Below, one piece after another: positions 35,336-43,870 of a stretch of DNA of 64,000 nt. This stretch comes from Gemmatimonas sp. (GTDB taxonomy: Bacteria > Gemmatimonadota > Gemmatimonadetes > Gemmatimonadales > Gemmatimonadaceae), in assembly GCA_011390885.1 (NCBI GenBank), contig JAABRO010000062.1, forward strand, positions 62,001-126,000. Direction: 5' to 3'. Numbering within the stretch: the stretch's first letter is position 1; each line of letters starts with the position of its first letter. The position numbers and the translations under genes were made by a program. The notes under the pieces were generated by a model. It searched no databases. It saw only the letters and a program-made list of their open reading frames with translations, and had not been told where the DNA came from.

Positions 35336-37762
35336 ATGCCCGCCTTCCACCGTGCACTGTTCGCCCTCGCGGCCATCGCGCTCGCCGCCCCATCCGCGGA
35401 CGCGCAGTGGACGAACCGCTACCCGAAGGTGGCCGGCATGAGCCACCACGTGTACCTGGAGGGCTACGACCTGCCCACCATGAACGTGGGGCCGACCGAC
35501 CCGGCCGTGAGCCCCGACGGCACACGCGTGGCCTTCAGCGCGCGCGGGTGGATCTGGGTGCTCGACCTCGCGACCGGTCGCGCCCGACGTGTGACCGACG
35601 GTGCGGCGATGGACTTCCGGCCCGCCTGGTCGCCCGACGGCACGCAACTCGCCTTCGTGCGCGACGACACGCGCGACACGTGGATCGTGACGCGCACACT
35701 CGCCAGCGGGCAGGAGTCGCGCATCGACACGCCGACGCTCGAACTCGATCCCGCGTTCGGACCCGACGGCACGCTCTACTACAGCTCGGCGGCCGATGGC
35801 ACGCCCGATTTGTGGAAGGTGCGCGCGCCCGGCGCCGCGCCGGAGCGCGTCACGAGCAAGCGAGGCAACGAGTTCACACCCACGGTGAGCCGCGACGGCG
35901 CCACGCTGCTCTACATGCACAAGCTCGCCGGCGACCGCGTGACGGTGCGCAACCTCACCACCGGCAACGAACGTGAACTCGTGGCCGAGCGCATCGTGTC
36001 GCAGTCGCGACCGGCGATCAGCCCCGACGGGCGCACGGCCGTGTACGGCTGGGCACTTGATGAACGCTACGAACTGCGCCTCGTGTCCACCGACGATCCG
36101 TCCACGACGGTGCGCCTCACCACGGGCGCACGCGGACTGCCGCTCAGTCCTGCGTGGAGTCCGGATGGACGGCACGTGTACTTCACCGAGGCCGGTGCCG
36201 ATGAGGTGATGCGACTCTACCGCGTGCCGAGCGTGGGCGGTAACGCCGAGGAGGTGCGCGTGCTCGCCTGGGACTGGGGACAGCCCACCGGCACGGTGCG
36301 CATCACGACCCGCGAAGGCACGACGCCGGTCGCGTCGCGCATCGCGGTGAGCGATGGCGCGGGACATCCGGCCGTTCCCGCGAGTGGCTTCGCGCAGTTC
36401 GCGCTGCAGCACGGGCGCATCTTCTTCTACTCGCCCGGCGTGATCGATGTGATCGTGCCCGCCGGCCAGGTCACGGTGGGCGCGGTGCGCGGCCTCACCA
36501 CCGCCGAGGCGTCGCAGACGGTGACCGTGGGCGCGGGCGCCGTGGTGGAGGTGTCGCTGGCCCTGCAGCACGTGTGGGATTCGCGCGCGGCGGGCTTCCT
36601 CTCGGCCGATCACCACTTCCACCTCAACTACGGCGGCACGTACACGCTCGAGCCGGACGACCTCGTAGGCTTCATGCGCGGTGAGAACCTCGACGTCGCC
36701 ACGCCCGTGGTGGGCAACCTGCACAACCGCTTCGAGGAGCAGCGGCACTGGGGATTCACGCGCACCTCGGCGCCGCCGCTCATCCAGTTCGCGCAGGAGG
36801 TGCGCTCGCACTTCCTGGGTCACGTGAGCCTGCTCAACACGAAGACGCTGTTCTGGCCGTGGATCTGGGGACCGGGCTATCAGGTGTACGGCGCGGACGA
36901 TCGGCCGAACGGCGAACCACTGGCGTTCGCGCGCGCGCAGGGCGGGTTCGGGGGCTACGTCCATCCGTTTCCCGACCGCGACCCGTTCAGTGTGCAGGGA
37001 CGCAAGGAACTGCCCGTGATGCTCGCCGTGGACGGAATCCTCGGCAATCTCGACTGGCTCGAAGTGGCCTGCCTCTGGAGCGATGGCCTCGGCACGGCGG
37101 CGCTCTGGTACGAGTTCCTGAACCTCGGCCACGCCGTCGCGCTCGAGGCGGGCACCGACGTGATGACCAACTACTACCGCACGATGGCGGTGGGCACCAC
37201 ACGCCTCTATGTGGACACAAAGGGCGCGGCCAACTTCACCGACTACTACGCGAACATGCGCGCCGGCCGCTCGTTCGTGACGAGCGGTCCGATCCTGCTG
37301 TTCACCGCCGGTGGCCGGTCACCGGGTGACGCGCTCCCCGTGGGCGGCAACACGCCGTGGGAGCTCACGATGCACTCCGCCGTGCCGGTGGACACGGTGG
37401 ACATCCTCGTGAACGGCGAGGTGGTGTGGAGCGCGGCGGGGCTGTCGGCGCCGGGCACGAAGACGTACGCAGGCACGGTGGCACTGCCCGCCGGCGGCTG
37501 GATCGCGGCGCGCGCGCGCGGCGGCGAGCCGGTGTGGCCGTCGATGAGCGCGTACGCCTTCGCGCACACGAGTCCGGTGTGGATCGGGCGCGTCGGCAGC
37601 ACCGATCGCGCGGCGATGCGGCGTGCGGCAGCCCGCCTTGGCCCAGTGCTCGACGCGGCGCGCGACCAGGTGGTGATCGCGTACGGCGGCGAGGCCAACG
37701 CGCCCACGATCCTCGCGCAGTTCGCGGCGGCACATGCGCGGCTGGAGGCGGCGGCGCGCTGA
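35336..37762 (+). CDS. TolB-like propeller fused to a CehA/McbA-type (PHP) metallohydrolase, exported
   Basis: 808 aa. Signal peptide 1-24 (...PSADAQ). The first half (about 45-340) consists of WD40/TolB-like repeats, e.g. DPAVSPDGTRVAFSARG, FRPAWSPDGTQLAFVRDD, LSPAWSPDGRHVYFTEAG. The second half (from about 420) is a CehA/McbA-like PHP metallohydrolase: FLSADHHFHLNYGG provides the first metal-binding His pair, GGYVHPFPD another His, and VALEAGTDVMTN and MRAGRSFVTSGPILLF follow. CehA is known as a carbaryl hydrolase, but most members have no substrate. It starts a run with the membrane-protein gene 2 nt downstream. Confidence 0.86.
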   Translation: MPAFHRALFALAAIALAAPSADAQWTNRYPKVAGMSHHVYLEGYDLPTMNVGPTDPAVSPDGTRVAFSARGWIWVLDLATGRARRVTDGAAMDFRPAWSPDGTQLAFVRDDTRDTWIVTRTLASGQESRIDTPTLELDPAFGPDGTLYYSSAADGTPDLWKVRAPGAAPERVTSKRGNEFTPTVSRDGATLLYMHKLAGDRVTVRNLTTGNERELVAERIVSQSRPAISPDGRTAVYGWALDERYELRLVSTDDPSTTVRLTTGARGLPLSPAWSPDGRHVYFTEAGADEVMRLYRVPSVGGNAEEVRVLAWDWGQPTGTVRITTREGTTPVASRIAVSDGAGHPAVPASGFAQFALQHGRIFFYSPGVIDVIVPAGQVTVGAVRGLTTAEASQTVTVGAGAVVEVSLALQHVWDSRAAGFLSADHHFHLNYGGTYTLEPDDLVGFMRGENLDVATPVVGNLHNRFEEQRHWGFTRTSAPPLIQFAQEVRSHFLGHVSLLNTKTLFWPWIWGPGYQVYGADDRPNGEPLAFARAQGGFGGYVHPFPDRDPFSVQGRKELPVMLAVDGILGNLDWLEVACLWSDGLGTAALWYEFLNLGHAVALEAGTDVMTNYYRTMAVGTTRLYVDTKGAANFTDYYANMRAGRSFVTSGPILLFTAGGRSPGDALPVGGNTPWELTMHSAVPVDTVDILVNGEVVWSAAGLSAPGTKTYAGTVALPAGGWIAARARGGEPVWPSMSAYAFAHTSPVWIGRVGSTDRAAMRRAAARLGPVLDAARDQVVIAYGGEANAPTILAQFAAAHARLEAAAR

Positions 37763-37764
37763 GC

Positions 37765-38481
37765 GTGCGGATCGATCGGGCGCTCGGCATGCGCCTCGTG
37801 GTCGGGGCCATGGCGCTCCTGCTGTCGCTGCACACGGCGGTGTACTGTGTCGAGGCCGAGAAGGAGGCGCGGGTGTTGTGCGCCCTCAGCCGGGTCGGCA
37901 CGCACGGCTCGGAGATCGATCGGCTGTTCGGCACCGCGAACCTGCTCACGGTGCGGCGCGAGCGCCTCGACGCCGAGGAGCGGCTCACCGTTTCGAGCGC
38001 GCGCAACGCCCACCTGAGCGGCTGCACGCTCTCCCTGGCGCAGGGGCGGGTGACGGCATCCACGTACCACGAGCGCTTCCGCCTCGCCGAGCCAGCCGGC
38101 CTGCTGGCTCTCGTGCTCATGAGCGGCCTCGTGCTGCTGCACCTGCTGCTGGCCGCGGGTGTGCCGTTCGGACACCTGGCGTGGGGCGGACGCCACGAGC
38201 GCCTGCCGGCCGGCCTTCGCGTGGCGAGCGCGGGGTCCGCGATCGTGCTGGCCACCGGCGTGCTGTGCACCGCCCACCTCACGGGGCGACTTCGCCTGCC
38301 CGAGCCGCTCGGACGCGCCGCCGCACTGCTCGGGGAGCCATTGCTCGGCCTGCTGACGCTTGTGTTCCTGCTCGGCGTGTTCGGCAATCTCGCCTCGGGA
38401 AGCCGGCTCGAGCGCCGGATCGCCACGCCGGTGGCCTTCCTGCTCACCGTCGCCGGGGTCGTGCTGCTGCTCGGCGGCTAG
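37765..38481 (+). CDS. Multi-pass membrane protein of unknown function
   Basis: 238 aa from the GTG at 37765, two bases after the preceding stop; ATG at 37789 is the alternative (230 aa). About five hydrophobic helices: LVVGAMALLLSLHTAVYCV, AGLLALVLMSGLVLLHLLLA, AGSAIVLATGVLCTAHL, LLGLLTLVFLLGVFGNLA and PVAFLLTVAGVVLLLGG. The loop between helices 1 and 2 contains Cys residues (EARVLCALSRVG and LSGCTLSLA). No family recognised. Tight spacing suggests it is translated with the metallohydrolase gene. Confidence 0.72.
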   Translation: MRIDRALGMRLVVGAMALLLSLHTAVYCVEAEKEARVLCALSRVGTHGSEIDRLFGTANLLTVRRERLDAEERLTVSSARNAHLSGCTLSLAQGRVTASTYHERFRLAEPAGLLALVLMSGLVLLHLLLAAGVPFGHLAWGGRHERLPAGLRVASAGSAIVLATGVLCTAHLTGRLRLPEPLGRAAALLGEPLLGLLTLVFLLGVFGNLASGSRLERRIATPVAFLLTVAGVVLLLGG

Positions 38482-38498
38482 CCGGCGCGCGGACCGCG

Positions 38499-38514
38499 CG
38501 GAACCCAAGTTCCG
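38499..38514 (+). other. Short perfect inverted repeat before the L,D-transpeptidase gene
   Basis: CGGAAC-ccaa-GTTCCG, 6 bp per arm, 18 bp after the membrane-protein stop and 74 bp before the next start. It could be a small terminator or a protein-binding site; there is nothing to decide between them. Confidence 0.3.
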
Positions 38515-38587
38515 GACCGTGTGTACTAAGTTTGATGCTGCGTCCGGCGGGTCCCGTCGCCGCCCCGGTTCCTTCGGCCACTCTCTC

Positions 38588-39250
38588 ATGCGTCCATCCG
38601 GTCTGGCCCGCGTGTCGCTCCTTGGCGTGGCGCTCGTGGCGTTCGCCGTACCCGTCCCGGAGCTCGGGGCCACCCCGGAGCACGTCACGGTCGCCGCGCC
38701 GAGCCCGTCCCCGGCCGACCTGCTGTACGACGCGCTCGACCTCGACGGCCTGCTCGATCGCGAGGCGTTCGCCGCGGCGCACGAGCGGCTGGTGCAGGAG
38801 GGCGTGGACGCCCCCGCGCTCGCCATCGCGGACATGCGGCGGCCCAGCACCGAGCAGCGGCTCGTGGTGATCGACCTGGAGCGCAAGCGCGTCGCGCTCA
38901 AGACCTGGGTGGCGCACGGCTCGGGCTCCGGCGGCCTCATGGCCGAACGCTTCGGCAACACGCACAACTCGCACCAGACGAGCCTCGGCCTGTATCGCGT
39001 GGGCGAGCGCATCCGAAGCCCCAAGCACGGGCCGGCCCTCCTGCTCGAGGGGCTCGACCGCGGGCTGAACGACCAGGCGCGCGCCCGTGAAGTCATCATC
39101 CACGGCGCCGACTACGTGAGCGAGGCGTTCATCGCCAGCACAGGGCGCCTCGGCCGCAGCTGGGGGTGTCCCGCAGTGCCGCGCGACCAGATGGCCGCGG
39201 TGATCGAGACGCTGGCCGACGGCGGCTACCTGTACGTGTACGGGGCGTAG
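38588..39250 (+). CDS. YkuD_2-type murein L,D-transpeptidase catalytic domain protein, exported
   Basis: 220 aa with an N-terminal signal sequence (ARVSLLGVALVAFAVPVPELGA). The catalytic domain (about 75-220) contains the family pattern: IIHGADYVSEAFI with His172 and LGRSWGCPAVPRDQM with the nucleophile Cys194 in SWGCPAV. Proteins of this family are thought to crosslink or remodel peptidoglycan (3-3 crosslinks or lipoprotein attachment) in the periplasm. The protein appears complete. Confidence 0.9.
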   Translation: MRPSGLARVSLLGVALVAFAVPVPELGATPEHVTVAAPSPSPADLLYDALDLDGLLDREAFAAAHERLVQEGVDAPALAIADMRRPSTEQRLVVIDLERKRVALKTWVAHGSGSGGLMAERFGNTHNSHQTSLGLYRVGERIRSPKHGPALLLEGLDRGLNDQARAREVIIHGADYVSEAFIASTGRLGRSWGCPAVPRDQMAAVIETLADGGYLYVYGA

Positions 39251-39269
39251 GCGGCAGCGGTCGGACGCG

Positions 39270-39701
39270 CTACAGCACCACCAGATTCGCCGCCGTGGCC
39301 CCGATGACGGCGTCCACCGCGATCGATCGGTCGAAGGTCACCAGTCGGCCGCCACGAGCGACCGCCAGCCCCAGCAGCCAGACGTCCGTCAGCTGCCGCG
39401 GCCCGTGAATGCGACTGGTGTCGAAACGCGCGGTGTCGAGCACACTTACCGCATCGGCCCAGAACTCGTGCACCGGCTGCATCGTCGCGGCGCGCAGTCG
39501 CGCCGCGACCTCCGATACCGATCGCGGAGTCGGGTAGCCGGGATGCGACATGATGCGCACGCACCCGTTCTGCGTGATCGCGCACGACGCCCACCCTTCG
39601 GCCACGTGCGCCGCGAACCACGACCACGCCGTCTGGTGGGACACATGATCGGCGTCGAGCAGCGCGATCAGCACATTCACGTCGAGCAGGGCGCGCATCA
39701 A
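39270..39701 (-). CDS. vapC: PIN-domain toxin of a VapBC-type system
   Basis: 143 aa PIN-domain protein. The first acidic residue lies in ALLDVNVLIALLDADH (Asp7); conserved later acidic residues are in QLTDVWLLGLAV and LVTFDRSIAV. VapC toxins are Mg-dependent ribonucleases that cleave tRNA or rRNA. Its start overlaps the antitoxin stop by 4 nt (39698-39701), the normal antitoxin-toxin order. A second in-frame ATG immediately follows the first. Confidence 0.92.
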   Translation of the reverse strand: MMRALLDVNVLIALLDADHVSHQTAWSWFAAHVAEGWASCAITQNGCVRIMSHPGYPTPRSVSEVAARLRAATMQPVHEFWADAVSVLDTARFDTSRIHGPRQLTDVWLLGLAVARGGRLVTFDRSIAVDAVIGATAANLVVL

Positions 39702-39940
39702 TACGCGTCGTCGTGACGCAACTCGTCGATGACCTCATTCGTGACCAGCCGACCGCTCGGCGGGAACGGCTGGAAGCCGTACACCGACGGTGTCTCGCGC
39801 ACCATGGCCGGGGCTGCCGACGCCGTGAGCGCGCGCCGCAGCAGCTCGGAGATGACCTGACCGGCCGTCCTCCGCTCCCGACGGGCCCGCTCCTTGGCCG
39901 CCTGAAGAACGTCGTCGTCGATGTCGAGCGTGGTGCGCAT
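39698..39940 (-). CDS. Ribbon-helix-helix antitoxin (VapB-like)
   Basis: 80 aa. The N-terminal MRTTLDIDDDVLQAAKERAR, followed by TAGQVISELLRRAL, is a typical ribbon-helix-helix DNA-binding domain (about 1-45). The C-terminal tail (SVYGFQPFPPSGRLVTNEVI) would wrap the toxin. It pairs with the PIN toxin immediately downstream. Two palindromic operators lie right at its start codon, consistent with autorepression. Confidence 0.92.
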   Translation of the reverse strand: MRTTLDIDDDVLQAAKERARRERRTAGQVISELLRRALTASAAPAMVRETPSVYGFQPFPPSGRLVTNEVIDELRHDDAY

Positions 39941-39966
39941 GCATCAGATGCTACTGCATCAGATGC
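39940..39966 (-). promoter_or_regulatory. Two palindromic operators at the start of the vapBC-type operon
   Basis: TGCATCAGATGC occurs twice, at 39940-39951 and 39955-39966, spaced 15 bp. Each contains a perfect GCATC-A-GATGC palindrome. The first touches the antitoxin start codon. This is the pattern expected for a ribbon-helix-helix antitoxin operator. Confidence 0.72.
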
Positions 39967-40084
39967 AGCGCGTCAATCGACCGGATACCTCCGTGGACCG
40001 GCGGCATCCCGCCGCGTCGCGACATAGACTCCGCATACGCCCCGCCACCGCGGCCGGGCCTCAACCTCGCGACCGGAGCGTGCC

Positions 40085-40387
40085 GTGTACGGACTGATCG
40101 GACAGATGCGGGTGGTGCCGGGGCACCGGGACGAGCTCATCGCCATCCTGCTCGAAGGGGTGAGCGGGATGCCGGGGTGCCTGAGCTACGTGGTGGCCGA
40201 GGATCCCACGGACGCCCACGCCCTCTGGGTCACCGAGGTGTGGGACCGCGCGGAAAGCCATCAGGCCTCACTGTCGCAGCCCTCGGTGCAGCAGGCGATC
40301 GCGCGCGGGCGCCCACTGATTGCCGGTTTCGGCGCGCGCCACGAGACGCGGCCGATCGGGGGGCACGGTCTGGCGACCGGTGAATGA
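40085..40387 (+). CDS. Antibiotic biosynthesis monooxygenase (ABM)-family protein
   Basis: 100 aa from the GTG at 40085, with CGGAG upstream. The sequence GLIGQMRVVPGHRDELIAIL, then GMPGCLSYVVAEDPTDAHAL and WVTEVWDRAESHQASL, matches the small ABM ferredoxin-like fold. Family members include quinol monooxygenases and heme-degrading enzymes, but many are unassigned. It appears monocistronic. Confidence 0.9.
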   Translation: MYGLIGQMRVVPGHRDELIAILLEGVSGMPGCLSYVVAEDPTDAHALWVTEVWDRAESHQASLSQPSVQQAIARGRPLIAGFGARHETRPIGGHGLATGE

Positions 40388-40426
40388 TTTGATGCCACGC
40401 GAGCGCGATTGGTGACGGCGTACTGA

Positions 40427-40467
40427 GCGGTGGGTGGCAACGTGGGGCATGCCCACTTGCCCACCGC
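40427..40467 (+). terminator. Multi-segment hairpin between the ABM and Uma2 genes
   Basis: Three nested paired segments: GCGGTG/CACCGC, GGCAA/TTGCC and GTGGG/CCCAC, around a GCATG loop. It lies 40 bp after the ABM stop and 20 bp before the Uma2 start. It may terminate the ABM transcript or shape the Uma2 leader. Confidence 0.4.
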
Positions 40468-40486
40468 CCCCTGGCGCCCTCAGACT

Positions 40487-41056
40487 ATGGCCATGCCCGC
40501 CCTCGCCGATCGCCTCTGGACTGCCGCCGAGGTCCAGGCGCTCCCTGACGACCCCTCGCACCGCGTCGAGTGCGTGGATGGGGTGCTGCTCGTGAGCCCG
40601 ACGCCACGACTCGCGCATCAGGGTGCGGTGTCGGCACTCAACGTGCTGCTGGAGGGTATCGTACGCCCCGCGGGCGTCGGCACCGTGTTCGTGGCGCCCT
40701 CGGAGTGGGTGCTCGATCCGCGCACGCTCGTGCAGCCGGACCTGTACGTGGTGCCGCTGGTGGAGGGGCGGCGGCCGCGCACGTACGAAGAGCGGACGCA
40801 CGCGCTGCTCTTCGTGGAGGTGCTGTCGCCCGGCACCGCCCGGTTCGATCGCGTGGTGAAGCGCGATCGCTACCTGCGCGCCGGCATCGAGTACTGGATC
40901 GTGGATCTCGACTCGCGCCTCGTGGAGCGGTGGGTGCCGGGGGAGGACCGCCCGAGCATCCACGCCGAGGAACTGGTGTGGCAGCCGGTGGGCGCGAGTG
41001 CGCCGTTCGTGCTCGCGCTGGAGCCGTTCTTCGTCGAGGTGCTGGGGCCGGCGTAG
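40487..41056 (+). CDS. Uma2-family (DUF820, restriction-endonuclease fold) protein
   Basis: 189 aa from the ATG at 40487. The core is PD-(D/E)XK-like: HRVECVDGVLLVSPTP near residue 25, VQPDLYVVP near 83, ALLFVEVLSPGTARFDRVVKRDRY near 106 and YWIVDLDSRLVERW near 136. Uma2 proteins share the nuclease fold with restriction enzymes, but biological roles are mostly unknown. It is a stand-alone gene with a hairpin just upstream. Confidence 0.9.
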   Translation: MAMPALADRLWTAAEVQALPDDPSHRVECVDGVLLVSPTPRLAHQGAVSALNVLLEGIVRPAGVGTVFVAPSEWVLDPRTLVQPDLYVVPLVEGRRPRTYEERTHALLFVEVLSPGTARFDRVVKRDRYLRAGIEYWIVDLDSRLVERWVPGEDRPSIHAEELVWQPVGASAPFVLALEPFFVEVLGPA

Positions 41057-41112
41057 TTTTGTCAGGCACACCGGCGCGCGTCCGCACGCCGGCGAAGGTC
41101 GCACCCTCGTCC

Positions 41113-41499
41113 ATGCCTGCCCGCCCGCTGCCCCGTCGCCCCGTGGTCGTCGCCATCTGCCTGCTGGTGGCGGCCCTGCACCTCGTCACCGGGCCGCAGT
41201 ACCGCGGACCGTTCCGCGCGTTCGTCACCGGCTACCTCATCGATCTTGCGCTGCCCTTCTCCATGGTCCTGCTGCTCGGCGTGGGGCTCGCGACGGTGCG
41301 TGGGCTGCGGTCGTCGTTCGCGCGCGCGGGGCTCATCGTGCTGGCGGGGGTGGTCGTGGAGGGCGCGCAGTACTTCGGCGTGCCGCTCTTCGGGCACACG
41401 TTCGATCCACTCGACGTGCTGGCGTACGCGGCCGGTGCGCTCGCGGCGGTGGGGTTCGAGCGGGTGGTGTTCACGGACGCGCGCGCGCCCGAGCGTTGA
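41113..41499 (+). CDS. VanZ-like small membrane protein
   Basis: 128 aa with about four hydrophobic helices: PVVVAICLLVAALHLVTG, GYLIDLALPFSMVLLLGVGL, AGLIVLAGVVVEGAQYF and LDVLAYAAGALAAVGFE. The sequence EGAQYFGVPLFGHTFDPLDV resembles the VanZ-family motif (E-x-x-Q...D-x-x-D). VanZ-like proteins are small membrane proteins, rarely linked to resistance outside van clusters. Function is unknown. Confidence 0.72.
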   Translation: MPARPLPRRPVVVAICLLVAALHLVTGPQYRGPFRAFVTGYLIDLALPFSMVLLLGVGLATVRGLRSSFARAGLIVLAGVVVEGAQYFGVPLFGHTFDPLDVLAYAAGALAAVGFERVVFTDARAPER

Positions 41500-41535
41500 C
41501 GGCCGTGTCCCGCTGTCGCGCCGGGCGTCGAGCGG

Positions 41536-42216
41536 TCAGCCCGCACCGCTCGGCCGTGGCCTCGGCGGCGCGAGCGGGGTGATCACGTCGAAGCGCGAGA
41601 TGTGCAGGTTGAGGCCGGGTCCCACGCGCAGCCCCGGCACGGCGCGCGGGTTCGCGCCACCGGTGGGGACCGCGAGCACTTCCGTGCCGTCCACGGAAAA
41701 CGCGAGCGTCCCGGACTCGTGCAGCACCCGCAGCACGTGCCGTTCCACGCCGCCCTTGTGGGCCGCGATCGTGCTGTCGCGCTTCCACGGCACCAGCACC
41801 TGCTCGGTGTTTCCGTGGCGCGCCGTGGCGGACACCATGCCGTCCTGCCGCATCAGGAAGCGCAGCGCGGCGCCGCCGTCCGGCCCGCTCGGATCGTTCG
41901 ACTCCACCACGATGCCGAACGGCTCATCGCTTGGCTTCGGGAAGAGGAACAGCTCCACCTCGATGCCCCAGCGCCCCTGCACCATGACGTCGCGCGGGAA
42001 GGTGGACACGCCCTGGTCGGTGGTCGTGAGGTGCCAGCCGGGGGGCATGCGCGTGTAGAGCCAGTCGCCGGCGCGCACGCTGTCACCGGTGACGAGGCGC
42101 TGCGGACCGTCGAGGCGATGGATCCAGTCCGAAGGGCCGGCGTCCTGCGCGGAGAGCAGCGCGGGCGTGGGCACCGTGAGCGCGAGACACGCGACGAGAC
42201 GAAGGGCGAGGCGCAT
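41536..42216 (-). CDS. Exported protein, probable concanavalin-like (DUF1080-type) fold
   Basis: 226 aa with a clear signal peptide ending ...PALLSAQ. The mature sequence includes WLYTRMPPGWHLTTTDQGVS, then WGIEVELFLFPKPSDEPFGI, a RHVLRVLHESGTLAFSVDGT segment and GLNLHISRFDVI. This is a beta-sandwich pattern seen in exported DUF1080 (3-keto-disaccharide hydrolase-like) domains. No catalytic residue can be named with confidence. Confidence 0.65.
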   Translation of the reverse strand: MRLALRLVACLALTVPTPALLSAQDAGPSDWIHRLDGPQRLVTGDSVRAGDWLYTRMPPGWHLTTTDQGVSTFPRDVMVQGRWGIEVELFLFPKPSDEPFGIVVESNDPSGPDGGAALRFLMRQDGMVSATARHGNTEQVLVPWKRDSTIAAHKGGVERHVLRVLHESGTLAFSVDGTEVLAVPTGGANPRAVPGLRVGPGLNLHISRFDVITPLAPPRPRPSGAG

Positions 42217-42328
42217 GGCGGGAGCCGGGAGGGCGCGTTGAGGTGGGCCTGCCTGGAAAAACCTGCGCTGGCCGGTCTACCAACGCAATGCCGCCGCCAT
42301 GCTGCCGCGCTGCTGCGCTGCTGCGCGT

Positions 42329-42814
42329 CTAGCGGCTCACCGTCCAGGACACCGGCCGGCCGCCGTCGTACGGCATCACGCCATGGAACGGCCGCGGATC
42401 ATCGTCGAACACCAGCGGCAGGAAGTGGCGGTCGCCCTCCCACATCGGCAGCTCGAGCAGCCGGTCCCGCGGCACCCACGAGAGCGTGCCCTCGGCGTTC
42501 CGCGCCGGCGGTTCGCCGGTGAACGCATCGATCACGAACACGAAGCCGAACCAGTCCTCCCCATGCTTGCCGAAACCGGGCCATGAGATGGTGCCGCGCA
42601 GCCGCATGGCCGTGGCCTCGAGGCCCGCTTCCTCGTGCAGTTCGCGCCGCATCCCCGCTGCCACGTCCTCGTGCGGCTCGAGCTTGCCGCCAAGTCCGTT
42701 GTACTTGCCGAGCTGCTGGTCGTCGGCGCGCGCGATGCGGTGCACCATGAGCACGTGCGTGCCATCGGGCGAGAGCACGTAGCCGAGCGTGGCGAGGATC
42801 GGGGTGTAGGGCAT
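42329..42814 (-). CDS. NUDIX hydrolase (MutT/8-oxo-dGTPase-like)
   Basis: 161 aa. The complete Nudix box (G-x5-E-x7-REUXEEXGU) spans about residues 43-65: GGKLEPHEDVAAGMRRELHE followed by EAGL. The N-terminal TLGYVLSPDGTHVLMVHR and YNGLGGKL, plus the C-terminal half with HFLPLVFDDDPRPFHGV, look like bacterial 8-oxo-dGTP diphosphatase-type NUDIX proteins. Hydrolysis of a nucleoside diphosphate derivative is expected; the exact substrate is not proven. It is divergent from phhA. Confidence 0.93.
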   Translation of the reverse strand: MPYTPILATLGYVLSPDGTHVLMVHRIARADDQQLGKYNGLGGKLEPHEDVAAGMRRELHEEAGLEATAMRLRGTISWPGFGKHGEDWFGFVFVIDAFTGEPPARNAEGTLSWVPRDRLLELPMWEGDRHFLPLVFDDDPRPFHGVMPYDGGRPVSWTVSR

Positions 42815-42906
42815 GTCAGTAGAAGTACGGACACGTTCGTCGGATCACCAGCAGGGAGTCGTCCGTTAGAATCGGAGACGTCACCTTCGCATTCACGGAC
42901 ACGCGC

Positions 42907-43842
42907 ATGGCATCCTCGCAGCAGCTCTTCGCCGGCATGGGCCTCACCACCACGAAGGCCCCGTACATCGAACAGGCGGTGGCCGCCGGCACGATGTACA
43001 TCGAGCAGCCCTACGAGCTCTACTCGACCGACAATCACCAGACCTGGCAGCGACTGTACGCGCGCATGCAGGAGCGCTGGTACCGCCACGCGAACCGTCG
43101 CTTCCTCGACGGCCTCGACACGCTCTGCTTCGAGGCCACGCGCGTGCCGAAGCTCGAGGAGGTGAACCGCTTCATGGCGCCGCGCACGGGCTTTCGTGCG
43201 AAGGCCGTGAGCGGCTTCGTGCCCGCGTTCGACTTCTTCGACTGCCTGAGCCGGCGCGAGTTTCCCACCACGATCACCATCCGCGACGGCGCCTCGCTCG
43301 ATTACCTGCCCGAGCCGGACATCTTCCACGACATCGCCGGCCATGTGCCCATGCACACCGACCCGGCGTTCGCGGATACGCTCGTGCGCTTCGGCGCGTG
43401 CGCGCACCTCGCGGCCGACATGGTGCGCGGCATGACCGATCGCGCCGAGCAGCGGCGCCGGCTGTCGAGCATCCAGAACGCGCTGCAGCGCTTCTTCTGG
43501 TTCACGGTGGAGTTCGGGCTCATGCGCGGCATGAAGCCCGACGAGGTCACCGTGTACGGCTCGGGGCTGCTGTCGAGCTATGGCGAGCTGGCGCACAGCG
43601 TGTCGAGCGACGCGGTGCAGCGCTACCCGCTGCAGCTCGCGTGGGTGATCAACCAGCACTTCGAGATCGACCACTACCAGCCGCTGCTCTTCATCGTGGA
43701 CGATTTCGAGCAGCTGTACGAGCACGTGGGCGTGCTCGAGACCTGGATGAAAAACGGCAAGCTCGACAACGTCACGCCCGGCTGGCGCGACATGAGCGAG
43801 GCGGACGTGGAGAGCTTCCTGCAAGCGAGCGAGCGCGCGTAG
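42907..43842 (+). CDS. phhA: Phenylalanine 4-monooxygenase (phenylalanine hydroxylase)
   Basis: 311 aa aromatic amino acid hydroxylase. The iron triad is His141 and His146 in DIFHDIAGHVPMH and Glu202 in FTVEFGLM. It converts phenylalanine to tyrosine using tetrahydrobiopterin and O2. The catalytic domain is single and lacks the ACT regulatory domain of animal enzymes, as usual in bacteria. It is slightly longer than the Pseudomonas enzyme. No pterin carbinolamine dehydratase gene is beside it in this window. Confidence 0.95.
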   Translation: MASSQQLFAGMGLTTTKAPYIEQAVAAGTMYIEQPYELYSTDNHQTWQRLYARMQERWYRHANRRFLDGLDTLCFEATRVPKLEEVNRFMAPRTGFRAKAVSGFVPAFDFFDCLSRREFPTTITIRDGASLDYLPEPDIFHDIAGHVPMHTDPAFADTLVRFGACAHLAADMVRGMTDRAEQRRRLSSIQNALQRFFWFTVEFGLMRGMKPDEVTVYGSGLLSSYGELAHSVSSDAVQRYPLQLAWVINQHFEIDHYQPLLFIVDDFEQLYEHVGVLETWMKNGKLDNVTPGWRDMSEADVESFLQASERA

Positions 43843-43870
43843 TCTCGCCGCGCGTCGCCGCGCCCCTCCG

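Noticed and set aside
41113-41499. Vancomycin or teicoplanin resistance from the VanZ-like gene
   Set aside because: No vanHAX or regulator genes are near. VanZ-like membrane proteins are widespread and mostly unrelated to resistance.
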